Shown here in pieces: positions 27,559 to 36,382 of a stretch of 64,000 nt of DNA. Location: contig NZ_KK073768.1 in the NCBI RefSeq assembly GCF_000582685.1, forward strand, positions 4,145,824-4,209,823, given 5' to 3'. The position numbers and the translations under genes were made by a program. Source of the stretch: [Scytonema hofmanni] UTEX 2349. GTDB lineage: Bacteria; Cyanobacteriota; Cyanobacteriia; Cyanobacteriales; Nostocaceae. How positions within the stretch are numbered: position 1 is the stretch's first letter; every line of letters starts with the position of its first letter. The notes under the pieces are model-generated. The model was not told the origin of the DNA. It was given only the letters and a program-made list of their open reading frames with translations, and did not search any database.

Positions 27559-27953
27559 AAGTAACGATATTTACATTTTTCTTGTAAATATTTATTAAAG
27601 GTTAGAATAATGCAAATTAATATCAGTAGTTAACAACAAAATCTAGTAGATAATCACAGAAAATTAAGCATAATTTGGGTATTTTGTTGCTGATGCAAAA
27701 TAGGATTTTAACTTTTCAAGTATAAAATTTTATCTATGAATGTATTGATATCTTAGTAGATTTAATTTTCCTGATATAGATGGTTTTGCTTGAAGTGTAC
27801 CTATAGTAAGACTTAAAGTAGAGTACTGATATTGGGTAAAATGGCAGAATATAAATATAAAGGATGTCTATTAATCGGCAATCTCAAAAAACCATTGAAG
27901 TTGGACGAGAAAGCAAATTAATTTATTACGAGTAAATATGAGGTTAAATATTT
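27559..27953. other. AT-rich intergenic region
   Basis: About 395 bases before the glycosyltransferase pair. It contains only very short ORFs (one of 26 codons at about 27841) with no recognisable product. It likely carries the promoter for the two glycosyltransferase genes. Confidence 0.4.
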
Positions 27954-29120
27954 ATGTTAAGCAATAAAAAAGACCATATAAATGAAACAGCATCTATTCT
28001 CACCCTAGGAACAGGTTGGTTTCCCAAAACACCAGGAGGGTTGGAGAGGTATATTTATGAACTAACTAAACAATTAGCAGCAAATGAAGACAAGGTAGAA
28101 TTCTGTGGTGTTGGACTGCCAGAAGCTGAAGAAAATCTGCCGATAAAGTTGACAAACTTAACTTCTCCAGATACTGCAATTTGGCAACGCCTGTGGTATA
28201 TTCGTACTAATTTTCAAAAAACCAGGGTAGGTACACCAGATGCAATTAATTTACATTTTGCATTGTATAGCTCTCCTATTTTGGATCTTTTGCCAAAGTC
28301 AGTGCCAATTACTTTTAACTTTCATGGACCTTGGGCATCTGAAAGTTATGAGGAAGGAATTAATAAAATTGACGCTTTTCTCAAGTGGTGGCTAATAGAA
28401 AAAAGAGTTTATAACCGTTGCGATCGCTTCATCGTTCTCAGCAAAGCATTTGGCAATATCTTACATCAAGAATATCAAGTACCCGCTGAGAAAATTAATA
28501 TAATTCCTGGTGGAGTTGATATTAATCGATTTCAAGTAAATCTATCACCTCAAGATGCTCGTAACAAGTTAGATTGGCCCCAAGATCGTCCAATCATATT
28601 TACATCCCGTCGGTTAGTAAATCGCGTTGGACTTGACAAATTGTTGATAGCGATCGCAACAATCAAACCGAGAATTCCTGACGTTTGGTTAGCGATTGGT
28701 GGTCGTGGACTATTAGAAGCTGCACTCAAACAACAAACAGCAGAATTGGGACTAAACGATCACGTTAAATTTTTAGGCTTTTTACCTGATGACCAATTGC
28801 CAATAGCTTATCAAGCTGCCGATTTGAGTGTAATGCCCAGTCAATCTTTTGAAGGATTTGGATTAGCAATAGTGGAATCTTTAGCTTGTGGCACCCCTGT
28901 TGTGTGTACTCCTGTTGGTGGAATGCCAGAAATTTTAGAACCCTTTTCACCCCAATTAATTACTGATTCTATCGAAGCATCAGCTATTGCCGAAAAATTA
29001 GAAGAGGTATTACTAAAAAAAATTCCAGTACCTTCACGAGAAGACTGTCGCAATTACGCTGTTACACAATTTGATTGGAAGAAAATTGCAACTCAGGTGC
29101 GCTCAATTCTTTTAGCCTAA
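27954..29120 (+). CDS. Glycosyltransferase family 4 protein (1)
   Basis: A 388-residue GT-B fold glycosyltransferase. The N-terminal acceptor domain starts TLGTGWFPKTPGGLERYIYEL with the Gly-rich loop. The C-terminal donor domain has FTSRRLVNRVGLDKLL, FLGFLPDDQLPIAYQAAD, and the E-x7-E motif FEGFGLAIVESLACGTPVV typical of GT4 retaining enzymes that use nucleotide sugars. It is followed after 18 bases by a second GT4 gene, so the two probably act in one polysaccharide or glycolipid pathway. The donor and acceptor are unknown. Confidence 0.9.
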   Translation: MLSNKKDHINETASILTLGTGWFPKTPGGLERYIYELTKQLAANEDKVEFCGVGLPEAEENLPIKLTNLTSPDTAIWQRLWYIRTNFQKTRVGTPDAINLHFALYSSPILDLLPKSVPITFNFHGPWASESYEEGINKIDAFLKWWLIEKRVYNRCDRFIVLSKAFGNILHQEYQVPAEKINIIPGGVDINRFQVNLSPQDARNKLDWPQDRPIIFTSRRLVNRVGLDKLLIAIATIKPRIPDVWLAIGGRGLLEAALKQQTAELGLNDHVKFLGFLPDDQLPIAYQAADLSVMPSQSFEGFGLAIVESLACGTPVVCTPVGGMPEILEPFSPQLITDSIEASAIAEKLEEVLLKKIPVPSREDCRNYAVTQFDWKKIATQVRSILLA

Positions 29121-29138
29121 AGAGGTGTAAACATAATT

Positions 29139-30278
29139 ATGAAAATTCTCTTTTTAGACCAAAGTGGTAAACCTGGTGGTGCAGAATTATGCTTGATAGA
29201 TATTGCTAAACCTTATAGCGATCGCTGTATGGTAGGCTTATTTGCAGATGGTTCATTCAAAGATTTACTTATTCAGAATAAAATTCCCGTGCAAGTTTTG
29301 GCTACTCAAGCAATACAAGTTCGCAAAGAAAGCAGCTTGGCACAAGGTTTAGGTAGTTTAGGACAACTTGCACCGATAATTACTAAAGTAGCTAAAATCG
29401 CTCGTGAATATGATTTAATTTACGCCAATACACAAAAAGCGTTAGTTGTAGGTGCGATCGCTAGTTTTCTCAGCCGTCGTCCTTTAGTATATCATTTGCA
29501 TGATATTCTTTCAGAGGAGCATTTTAGCAAAACCAATCGTCGCATTGCTGTAACTTGCGCTAATCTTGCATCATTAGTAATTGCCAATTCTCAAGCTAGT
29601 AAAACAGCTTTTGTGAAAGCCGGAGGACGCGCAAAGCTTACTGAAATAGTTTACAATGGCTTTGATTCAAAAAATTATCAAATTTCCGAGCCTGATGTTA
29701 AGCAGTTGCGGCAAGACTTAAATTTAGAAGGACAATTCGTAGTCGGACATTTTAGCCGTCTTGCACCTTGGAAAGGACAGCATATTTTAATTGAAGCACT
29801 TGCTAAATGTCCTCAAGAAGTCACGGTACTTTTAGTTGGTGATGCACTATTTGGTGAAGAAGATTATGTTGAAAGTTTACATAGTCAGGTAACAAATTTA
29901 GGACTAGAAAAAAGAGTCAAATTTTTAGGGTTTCGTTCCGATATTCCTCAATTAATGTCAGCTTGTGACTTGGTAGCACATACCTCTATTTCTCCAGAAC
30001 CTTTTGGTAGAGTGATTGTTGAAGCAATGCTATGTGGAACACCTGTAGTTGCAGCTGCATCTGGTGGTGCAATTGAATTAGTAGAACACAATATCAATGG
30101 TTTTTTAGCAACACCAGGAAAACCTGAAAAACTTGCACAAATAATTACCGCATGTCTTCAAGAACCAGAAAAGACAGCGGCTATAGCTAATAATGCGCGA
30201 ATTACTGCAAGTCAACGTTTTGATGTCGCAATTATTAATCAGCAAATTGCGGAATTGCTTGAGCGTAATTTTTTTTAG
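29139..30278 (+). CDS. Glycosyltransferase family 4 protein (2)
   Basis: A 379-residue GT4 protein. The N-terminal LFLDQSGKPGGAELCLIDIA is a typical acceptor-domain start. The donor domain shows GHFSRLAPWKGQHILIEAL, VKFLGFRSDIPQLMSACDLVAH, and the E-x7-E motif PEPFGRVIVEAMLCGTPVVA. AGAGGTG lies before the ATG. Only 18 bases separate it from the preceding glycosyltransferase, indicating an operon. A hairpin (AGCCCACCTGCGTGGGCT, about 30342-30359) follows the gene. Confidence 0.9.
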   Translation: MKILFLDQSGKPGGAELCLIDIAKPYSDRCMVGLFADGSFKDLLIQNKIPVQVLATQAIQVRKESSLAQGLGSLGQLAPIITKVAKIAREYDLIYANTQKALVVGAIASFLSRRPLVYHLHDILSEEHFSKTNRRIAVTCANLASLVIANSQASKTAFVKAGGRAKLTEIVYNGFDSKNYQISEPDVKQLRQDLNLEGQFVVGHFSRLAPWKGQHILIEALAKCPQEVTVLLVGDALFGEEDYVESLHSQVTNLGLEKRVKFLGFRSDIPQLMSACDLVAHTSISPEPFGRVIVEAMLCGTPVVAAASGGAIELVEHNINGFLATPGKPEKLAQIITACLQEPEKTAAIANNARITASQRFDVAIINQQIAELLERNFF

Positions 30279-30340
30279 TACAACAAAGTAAAAGTAAAAA
30301 GTGAGCCAGCGCGGTCATGTTCGTTCCTTAAAGTAGTACA

Positions 30341-30360
30341 AAGCCCACCTGCGTGGGCTC
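30341..30360. repeat. Short palindrome after the glycosyltransferase operon
   Basis: AAGCCCACCTGCGTGGGCTC can form a GCCCAC/GTGGGC stem. A related AAGCCCACCTTCATAGGCT lies at about 39255. It has no T-run, so termination is not certain. Confidence 0.6.
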
Positions 30361-30390
30361 AATTAGGCGCAGCTTCACACAGAAATGGTA

Positions 30391-30783
30391 TTAATGGGGG
30401 GTACACTGCAATGCCTGATAGATAGCTTCAGGATTAGCGGCAATCACCTTGAGGTAGGCTTGCGCGGTTTGGTCTGGTTCGCTGCGTCCCTGCTCCCAGT
30501 CCCGCAACGTGCCAAGCGGGATATGATAACGCGCTGCGAATTCTTCCTGCGTCAAGCGCAACGCGCGGCGAATGATTTTTATGCGGGATACCCGTTTCAT
30601 CCTCGCTAAATCTGCATCGGTAAGCGGTTGTGCGTCAGGGTCATCAAGAGCCGCAGCATGAATTTCTTGCTCTGTCATGTGACGCACAGGCAGTTTAGGA
30701 AAGGGTCTTTCACTACCCTCAGCCAACACCTCAACCACCGTCCCATCCTTGTGCATTCTCGCGGTAATAATCATTTCGTTCAT
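30391..30783 (-). CDS. brnA: BrnA-type antitoxin with XRE-like helix-turn-helix
   Basis: A 130-residue protein. Residues about 70-115 form a Cro/CI-type helix-turn-helix (IIRRALRLTQEEFAARYHIPLGTLRDWEQGRSEPDQTA), which would bind the operon's own promoter; the N-terminal part probably covers the toxin. This XRE-like partner is one of the antitoxin types found with BrnT. Its start (ATG 30783) lies inside the end of the toxin gene, a 53-base overlap, so a downstream Met such as the one at 30774 is possible. The local G+C content is visibly higher than that of its neighbours, hinting at horizontal acquisition. Confidence 0.85.
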   Translation of the reverse strand: MNEMIITARMHKDGTVVEVLAEGSERPFPKLPVRHMTEQEIHAAALDDPDAQPLTDADLARMKRVSRIKIIRRALRLTQEEFAARYHIPLGTLRDWEQGRSEPDQTAQAYLKVIAANPEAIYQALQCTPH

Positions 30784-31036
30784 TCTTTGTTACCTCGCGT
30801 GCTGATATAATTCTGGTTTTCTCGCCCCGTTCGGTATAAACAACCATTAGAAGCCTGCTGCCTACCATGCCAATACGGATAAATCTCTCCTCACCGTAGG
30901 CTTTTCTGTCGTCTAGTCTCTCAATACCGAACGGGTCATTGAATACTTCAGAAGCTTCATCAAAACTCACACCGTGCTTACTGTAGTTTAGGAGAGCTTT
31001 TTGATAGTCCCATTCAAAGTGATCTGCATCATTCAT
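30731..31036 (-). CDS. brnT: BrnT-type ribonuclease toxin
   Basis: A 101-residue toxin of the RelE-like BrnT family, an mRNA-cleaving type II toxin. Family landmarks: FEWDYQKALLNYSKHGVSFDEASEVFNDP, ERFIRIGMVGSRLLMVVYTERGEKTRIISAREVTKNERNDYY. The conserved His (KHGV), Arg/Glu and C-terminal Arg-Glu are present, so it may be active. It is transcribed first, with the antitoxin gene overlapping its 3' end. Confidence 0.9.
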   Translation of the reverse strand: MNDADHFEWDYQKALLNYSKHGVSFDEASEVFNDPFGIERLDDRKAYGEERFIRIGMVGSRLLMVVYTERGEKTRIISAREVTKNERNDYYRENAQGWDGG

Positions 31037-31143
31037 TATGTACGGGATAACAGTAGTTTTGTCAATTGTCTACTGAAACCAGCAACGTTATGGACTAGCC
31101 AGATAAATTTCACGATTCAGCAAGCGTATTGACCTATATGGAA

Positions 31144-31515
31144 TTACAAACCTACTAATTCGCGAGCTTCAAAATCGTTGAGTTGTTGAACTATGGCTAA
31201 TCTCGCTTCTAATTTAGCGACACTAAACTGGTTGCGGAGATATTCTAAATGAGCGATCGCATTTTGTTTTTCTGCCGTTAATCTAATCAGAGTATCCATT
31301 GACTTTTGATATTCCTGATTCACCAACAGCACTTCAAAGCGACGTGCTTTGCGTTGAGCATCGTTCTTCAAATCAGATTCAAAAGCTGAAATGCGATCGG
31401 CATTGCCTTCAAATCGGTTAATTTGGTGCTGAACTGCCATCAACTGAGAGTCTACTTCATTCACTCGTTGGGCAGCTTGAGCGATCGCAGATGGATAATG
31501 ACTCAGTTGCAACAT
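31144..31515 (-). CDS. Coiled-coil protein of unknown function
   Basis: A 123-residue, almost entirely helical protein (MLQLSHYPSAIAQAAQRVNEVDSQL...ELVGL). It has heptad-like spacing of Leu/Ile/Ala from residue 15 to 110, suggesting a coiled coil. The ATG at 31515 is preferred to a TTG three bases upstream of it. It is 90 bases downstream of another small gene on the same strand (31606-31869), probably in one unit. I do not recognise the family. Confidence 0.65.
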   Translation of the reverse strand: MLQLSHYPSAIAQAAQRVNEVDSQLMAVQHQINRFEGNADRISAFESDLKNDAQRKARRFEVLLVNQEYQKSMDTLIRLTAEKQNAIAHLEYLRNQFSVAKLEARLAIVQQLNDFEARELVGL

Positions 31516-31605
31516 CAAAATAATTTACCTCTAAAAATCTTAATAAACACCCACAGCAAGCAACGCACAAATCAATTCAATATTTTCTATTCCCCAGTCC
31601 CTTAA

Positions 31606-31869
31606 CTACGCTACTTCCCTCAGTTGAGACGGAACACTCACCTCGCTAATATTCAGTGATAGCTGTTCAGCATAAGGCACCGCAGCTTGCTCTAATACTT
31701 CAACTTGGATATTCACACTCACCAAATAACTACCTGTATCTGCACCAACTGCTTCCGCAATTAATTTAGCAATGTCCGGACGTTTGGCAGTCAGCGGATC
31801 GCGTAGAATACAACGATCCCAGTCGTGCTTCGCAGTCGGATTGAGGCTGAGAATATAGTGTTTAATCAT
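31606..31869 (-). CDS. Small protein of unknown function, partner of the coiled-coil gene
   Basis: An 87-residue protein (MIKHYILSLNPTAKHDWDRCILRDPLTAKRPDIAKLIAEAVGADTG...) with a beta-alpha start and a C-terminal acidic strand region. No known motif. It is the first gene of a probable two-gene unit with the coiled-coil protein, next to the BrnTA pair, in a region that looks like accessory DNA. Confidence 0.6.
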   Translation of the reverse strand: MIKHYILSLNPTAKHDWDRCILRDPLTAKRPDIAKLIAEAVGADTGSYLVSVNIQVEVLEQAAVPYAEQLSLNISEVSVPSQLREVA

Positions 31870-32403
31870 AAAACAAACCTTGAGTCAAACTTCACATGAA
31901 GGCTGTCACAGAGCCATTTAGCGCTTCACCAGGCTTCGTGGATGCTATATATATTATAGTATTTTTGTACTAGTTTGTCCATAAAACAAGAGCGAGTTTT
32001 CCTCTCTTTATCTGCCAAAGTTGGTAATACAGTTTGGAGGATATGAAAACAACATCATTCAGCAACTAGCTAAAGATAGTTGTTTTTACTGAATCAATAA
32101 GTAAAAAGATAGATATAGCTATATCTATCTTTTGGCAGATGAGGTTCATTTAGTATGGTTTCACCTTGGCAAAGTCCACTCCCTCTGGAAGAACACAAAA
32201 CGAGCCGTGTCGTTGTCTACTTTTACAGTGATAGATTAGGCTTATGGATTCCGATAGTGTTTTTCCGATTAGTAGAGGCGATCGCCCTTCACCACAAAGG
32301 ACTTTTCAGCGGGGTAGAATTTTTCGTTTTCCCACCTGATTTAGACCCTTGTAACTGGGGACAAGGGGGAGATCAGGGTTCGGAGGCAAATAATTCTTTT
32401 TTC

Positions 32404-32428
32404 CCAATGCCCTATGCCCTATGCCCAA
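32404..32428. repeat. Heptamer tract (GCCCTAT)n
   Basis: Three to four 7-mers just past the end of the MscS gene. They create part of a spurious plus-strand ORF. Confidence 0.75.
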
Positions 32429-32431
32429 TAA

Positions 32432-34330
32432 CTAATTCACCTTGTCATCAAAATGAGATTTCAGTAATTCAGCATCATTGACCCAAATCGCTTGTTGAGG
32501 TAAAGGAATAGAAACTCCGGCTTTGTCGAAGGCGATTTTCAAACGACGGCGAAATTCTCGCGCTACATCCCATTGCTTGAGGGGTTGTGTTTTAATCCAT
32601 ACACGAATTATCAAACCGCGATCGCCAAAATTATCTACTCCCAAAACTTTCGGCGTTTCGACAATTTGCTCTTGCCATAACGGATCAAGATCCATCTTTA
32701 AGGCAACATGTTCAATCAATTCCAAAGCCTTGTCAATATTGGTTTGATAGCTAACCGGGATATTTAAGTCTGCGCGTGACCACCGACTAGAAAGATTAGC
32801 AACAATTTTAATTTCGCTGTTGGGAATCGTAATTAAGCGTCCTTCTGAATCGCGTACCTGAGTCATCCGCAGATTCAAATTTTCTACTAAACCGCCAACT
32901 TCCCCCACGGCAATGACATCACCTAAAGCGTACTGGTCTTCCAAAATAATCAGAAAGCCGTTAATTGCATCTTTAATTAAACTTTGAGAAGCCAAAGATA
33001 GCGCCACACCAATTAAACTGGCACCAGCAAGTAAGGGAATAACATCTATTCCCAATACTGTCAAGGTTAATAAAGTACTAAGTATGAGCAAAGCAAAGGT
33101 AGCAATACTTTTAGTTACACCAGAAATCGTAGAAACTCGTAACTGTAGGCGTTCGGTAGTTTCCGGAGTTAGTAAAGTACTACTGTTGATTAAAGCAGAG
33201 GCAAAGCTGTCAGTTAAAGCATAAATAAGACGCACAGCCACATAAGTTAATAGCAGCATAAGACCCACTTGCAAAGGAATTTTCGCCCCTCTGAGAATTG
33301 CGATTTGAAGCGATCGCGTGTAGGGAAATAGACCAAGGATAAAGAAACTTCCCCCTCCCCAAATCATTGCTTGCCCTAGCTGAAAAAGTCGGCGCTTTGC
33401 TTCTTGAATATGTTGATTTTGCTCTCGATTCAACTGTACCGTAATCGGTTTGGTTGCTGGTGTGGCTGGGGGAGTTGGCTGTACTGAAATTTTTCTAGAT
33501 CGACATTGCCATTTATATACACCCCAACTGATGATAATCATCCCCAGTATGGTTGCGGCGGCAATTTTACCTTGATACATTAAAAACTGAGTTTTTCGCT
33601 CTTGTTTCGCCTGTGGTAATTTTTGCAGCAACAATTGCTTAAATTCTTCAGCCAAACTTTCGGGGTCTTGCTGCCTAATGTTGGCATCCTCTTGTGTCAC
33701 CGTCATCAGATAATTGCCATTGACGCGAATAATCGGTGAGGCGTTTGCAGCCTGGTCAATTTCCACATTCAGCTTCGCATCAGGCGTTTGAAAGTAGTTT
33801 TGGCTAATTCTATCTAGAGCTTGTTGGATATCTTCTAAACGCTGTGCAAGATTTGCTCTTGTGTCCGCTATTTGAAATAAACGCCGACCATCCAAATAAA
33901 TTGAGTCATTGACAATTGTTTTGTCTGAGTCATTAATTCCTAATTGGGGTGATTGCAGAATGGGTAAAAACGGTATCTGTGCCGTAGCTTTTGAGACATT
34001 AAAATTAGTGACAACCATTAAAGTGGTGATCGCCCCCACTGCAACCCAAATTAACTTTTGAAGGTGAGTCCAGCGCCGTGCGCGGGTTCCCCGTGTTGAG
34101 GCGACTGGCGAACCCGTTCGCGCAGCGTCTCCGACAGGAGAAGGGCGCTTAGATCGAAGAAACTGTATGGCGTAACCTGGCATAGCCAAAAATTTATAGC
34201 GCATACTCAACACCTCCAAAGAGCAAAACTTAAGGCTATCGTGCAAAATCAGTTTGGGTAAATGTACCTGTCTAAAGTTAAGTTTTGACAAATTTTTATT
34301 ATCTAAAAGCTTAAATTTTATATATTTCAT
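32432..34330 (-). CDS. MscS-family mechanosensitive channel
   Basis: A 632-residue small-conductance mechanosensitive channel with an extra N-terminal extracytoplasmic region. From the N terminus: a first membrane helix near 92-110, a periplasmic domain (about 115-245), further helices, then the MscS pore and beta domain with GASLIGVALSLASQSLIKDAINGFLIILEDQYALGDVI. The C-terminal cytoplasmic part has VRDSEGRLITIPNSEI. Residues about 64-88 (PVGDAARTGSPVASTRGTRARRW) are read from an inserted repeat (34071-34146). The true start could be Met43 or Met50 of this ORF. It protects cells from osmotic downshock, and ion selectivity is unknown. Confidence 0.92.
   Translation of the reverse strand: MKYIKFKLLDNKNLSKLNFRQVHLPKLILHDSLKFCSLEVLSMRYKFLAMPGYAIQFLRSKRPSPVGDAARTGSPVASTRGTRARRWTHLQKLIWVAVGAITTLMVVTNFNVSKATAQIPFLPILQSPQLGINDSDKTIVNDSIYLDGRRLFQIADTRANLAQRLEDIQQALDRISQNYFQTPDAKLNVEIDQAANASPIIRVNGNYLMTVTQEDANIRQQDPESLAEEFKQLLLQKLPQAKQERKTQFLMYQGKIAAATILGMIIISWGVYKWQCRSRKISVQPTPPATPATKPITVQLNREQNQHIQEAKRRLFQLGQAMIWGGGSFFILGLFPYTRSLQIAILRGAKIPLQVGLMLLLTYVAVRLIYALTDSFASALINSSTLLTPETTERLQLRVSTISGVTKSIATFALLILSTLLTLTVLGIDVIPLLAGASLIGVALSLASQSLIKDAINGFLIILEDQYALGDVIAVGEVGGLVENLNLRMTQVRDSEGRLITIPNSEIKIVANLSSRWSRADLNIPVSYQTNIDKALELIEHVALKMDLDPLWQEQIVETPKVLGVDNFGDRGLIIRVWIKTQPLKQWDVAREFRRRLKIAFDKAGVSIPLPQQAIWVNDAELLKSHFDDKVN
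34071..34146. repeat. Nostocales interspersed repeat inside the MscS gene
   Basis: A G+C-rich block containing GTTCCCCGTGTTGAGGCGAC and GCGCAGCGTCTCCGACAGGA, much richer in G+C than the gene around it. I recognise it as a dispersed repeat of Nostoc-type genomes. It is in frame and adds about 25 residues before the first membrane helix. Confidence 0.75.
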
Positions 34331-34376
34331 CTATCTGTAGACAGACTAGGGATTGGGGACTAAGAAAATAATTATT

Positions 34377-34438
34377 ACCAATGCCCAATGCCCAATGCCC
34401 CATGCCCAATGCCCTATGCCCAATGCCCAATGCCCAAG
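34377..34438. repeat. Heptamer tract (CAATGCC/CATGCCC)n
   Basis: About eight tandem 7-mers (GCCCAAT with GCCCCAT and GCCCTAT variants) in the divergent gap between the MscS gene and ahcY. Confidence 0.88.
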
Positions 34439-34559
34439 AAACATAAAGTTAACGCAAAGAAAAAGTAAATAAAGTTGACATTATTCCCCTCAAACGTCAA
34501 GCTAGTGCAAAGAAGCCTTGATTAGTTGCTTAAAATTAAACAAGCATAGCTAGTCATGG

Positions 34560-34600
34560 AATACTCTATTAAAGTACGTAGAGTATTACGTAGGTTTTTT
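34560..34600 (+). promoter_or_regulatory. Hairpin in the ahcY leader
   Basis: A perfect 9-bp stem (AATACTCTA with TAGAGTATT, 10-base loop) is followed 7 bases later by six T residues, 20 bases before the ahcY start. It could be a leaky terminator or attenuator stem. It does not match the known SAH riboswitch consensus. Confidence 0.3.
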
Positions 34601-34620
34601 ACACTTTTGAGGAAATTTTG

Positions 34621-35898
34621 ATGACCGCAACTTCTCCCCGATTAAAGCACGAGGTTAAAGACCTCGCCCTAGCTCCCTTGGGAAGACAGCGCATAGAATG
34701 GGCTGGACGCGAAATGCCGGTATTGCGACAAATTCGCGATCGCTTTGCCCAAGAGAAACCCTTTGCAGGGGTTCGGATTTCAGCTTGCTGCCACGTAACC
34801 ACAGAAACAGCGCATTTGGCGATCGCTCTCAAAGCAGGTGGTGCAGATGCCGTCCTGATTGCTAGCAATCCCCTCTCAACTCAAGATGACGTAGCCGCAT
34901 GTCTCGTCGCCGATTACGACATTCCCGTCTTTGCCATCAAAGGTGAAGATAACGACACTTATCACCGTCACGTCCAAATAGCCTTAGATCACCGTCCTAA
35001 CATCATTATTGATGACGGCTCTGATGTAGTTGCAACCTTAATTCAACAACGTCCCCATCAAATCGCTGACTTGATTGGCACCACCGAAGAAACCACAACC
35101 GGAATCGTGCGCTTGCGTGCCATGTTCCGCGACGGTGTGCTAACATTCCCCGCGATGAATGTCAACGATGCTGACACCAAGCACTTCTTTGACAACCGCT
35201 ACGGTACAGGTCAATCAACCTTAGACGGTATTATCCGTGCCACCAACGTTCTGCTTGCTGGTAAAAACATTGTCGTAGTTGGTTACGGCTGGTGTGGCAA
35301 AGGAACCGCACTCCGCGCTCGCGGACTCGGTGCTAACGTAATTGTCACCGAAATTGACCCCATCAGAGCAATTGAAGCCGTAATGGATGGTTTCCGTGTC
35401 CTACCAATGGCGGAAGCTGCATCCGCCGGCGATTTGTTTATCACAGTCACTGGTAACAAGCACGTCATTCGTGGCGAACATTTCGACGTCATGAAAGATG
35501 GCGCAATTGTTTGTAACTCCGGTCACTTCGATTTAGAAATTGACCTGAAAACCTTGGCTGAAAAAACAACGGAAGTTAAAAATGTCCGTCCTTTCACTCA
35601 AGAATATCGCCTACATAGCGGTAAATCAATCGTCGTTCTCGGTGAAGGACGCTTAATCAACCTCGCTGCTGCGGAAGGACACCCCAGTGCAGTAATGGAT
35701 ATGAGCTTTGCTAACCAAGCTTTAGCTGCTGAATATCTTGTCACCAATAAAGGTAAGCTGCAAGCTGGTTTACACTCAATTCCTGTCGAAGTCGATAAAA
35801 ATATTGCCTTGTTGAAATTGCAAGCGATGGGAATTGAAATTGATACCCTCACCGCAGACCAAGATGAGTATATCAACTCTTGGACTTCTGGAACTTAA
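34621..35898 (+). CDS. ahcY: Adenosylhomocysteinase (SAH hydrolase)
   Basis: NAD-dependent enzyme that splits S-adenosylhomocysteine into adenosine and homocysteine, completing the methyl cycle. At 425 residues it has the usual bacterial length. Signatures: GVRISACCHVTTETAHLA, the substrate-binding NDADTKHFFDNRYGTGQS, the NAD-binding GYGWCGKGTALRARGLGANV, the GHFDLEID segment, and the C-terminal DQDEYINSW. ATG at 34621 is directly preceded by a TTG that extends the frame by one codon; GAGGAAA lies just upstream of the ATG. The gene is monocistronic. Confidence 0.97.
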   Translation: MTATSPRLKHEVKDLALAPLGRQRIEWAGREMPVLRQIRDRFAQEKPFAGVRISACCHVTTETAHLAIALKAGGADAVLIASNPLSTQDDVAACLVADYDIPVFAIKGEDNDTYHRHVQIALDHRPNIIIDDGSDVVATLIQQRPHQIADLIGTTEETTTGIVRLRAMFRDGVLTFPAMNVNDADTKHFFDNRYGTGQSTLDGIIRATNVLLAGKNIVVVGYGWCGKGTALRARGLGANVIVTEIDPIRAIEAVMDGFRVLPMAEAASAGDLFITVTGNKHVIRGEHFDVMKDGAIVCNSGHFDLEIDLKTLAEKTTEVKNVRPFTQEYRLHSGKSIVVLGEGRLINLAAAEGHPSAVMDMSFANQALAAEYLVTNKGKLQAGLHSIPVEVDKNIALLKLQAMGIEIDTLTADQDEYINSWTSGT

Positions 35899-35913
35899 TA
35901 AAGACATTACACA

Positions 35914-35969
35914 TAAAGACGTTCCATCGGAACGTCCCACGTAAAGACGTTCCGGCGGAACGTCTCTAC
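35914..35969. repeat. Two tandem GTAGAGACG-family palindromes
   Basis: TAAAGACGTTCCATCGGAACGTCCCA is followed directly by GTAAAGACGTTCCGGCGGAACGTCTCTAC. These are two adjacent members of the palindrome family, placed right after the ahcY stop. Confidence 0.9.
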
Positions 35970-36044
35970 TAAATAGATTATTTTTGGGATAGGTAAATTA
36001 CCTATCCTTTTTTAATATTGGTAGTGAGCGCTAACAGCGCTTAT

Positions 36045-36140
36045 ATTATGTCCGGGCAATTAAGCATAATATCCGGAACCCCACCCCAGCTGCGCTTTAG
36101 CTCCCCTCCCCGCCTGCGGGGAGGGGTTGGGGTGGGGTTC
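36045..36140. repeat. Long G/C-rich inverted repeat element
   Basis: The outer arms GAACCCCACCCCA and TGGGGTGGGGTTC (36076-36140) enclose a second palindrome of CCCCTCCCC/GGGGAGGGG. A lead-in with ATGTCCGG and ATCCGG precedes it. The same unit appears at the right end of the window (63932-64000) and a relative at 52200-52395. Confidence 0.88.
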
Positions 36141-36382
36141 TTTTATTATGGGTAATTTGGCGGACATCAGCAATTCCTAAATACGAATGTCAAATCCGTA
36201 TATTTGCAGAACAAATATAACAAATATAAAAAGTCGATAAACTACTTTTTTTATATTGACGATAAAAGATTAATTATGCCAAGTTGTAGAAGTTTCACAT
36301 AAGTAAAGGAAATAAGCTTTATAACAGAAATTTCGAGAAATTGGCATGAGTTTATTTCAATAAAAAACCGGGGTTTGAAATA

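Noticed and set aside
32155..32481. Plus-strand ORF of 108 codons
   Set aside because: Its second half is translated heptamer repeat and antisense to the MscS gene end, there is no ribosome binding site, and the first 60 residues match nothing I know. At most a gene fragment.
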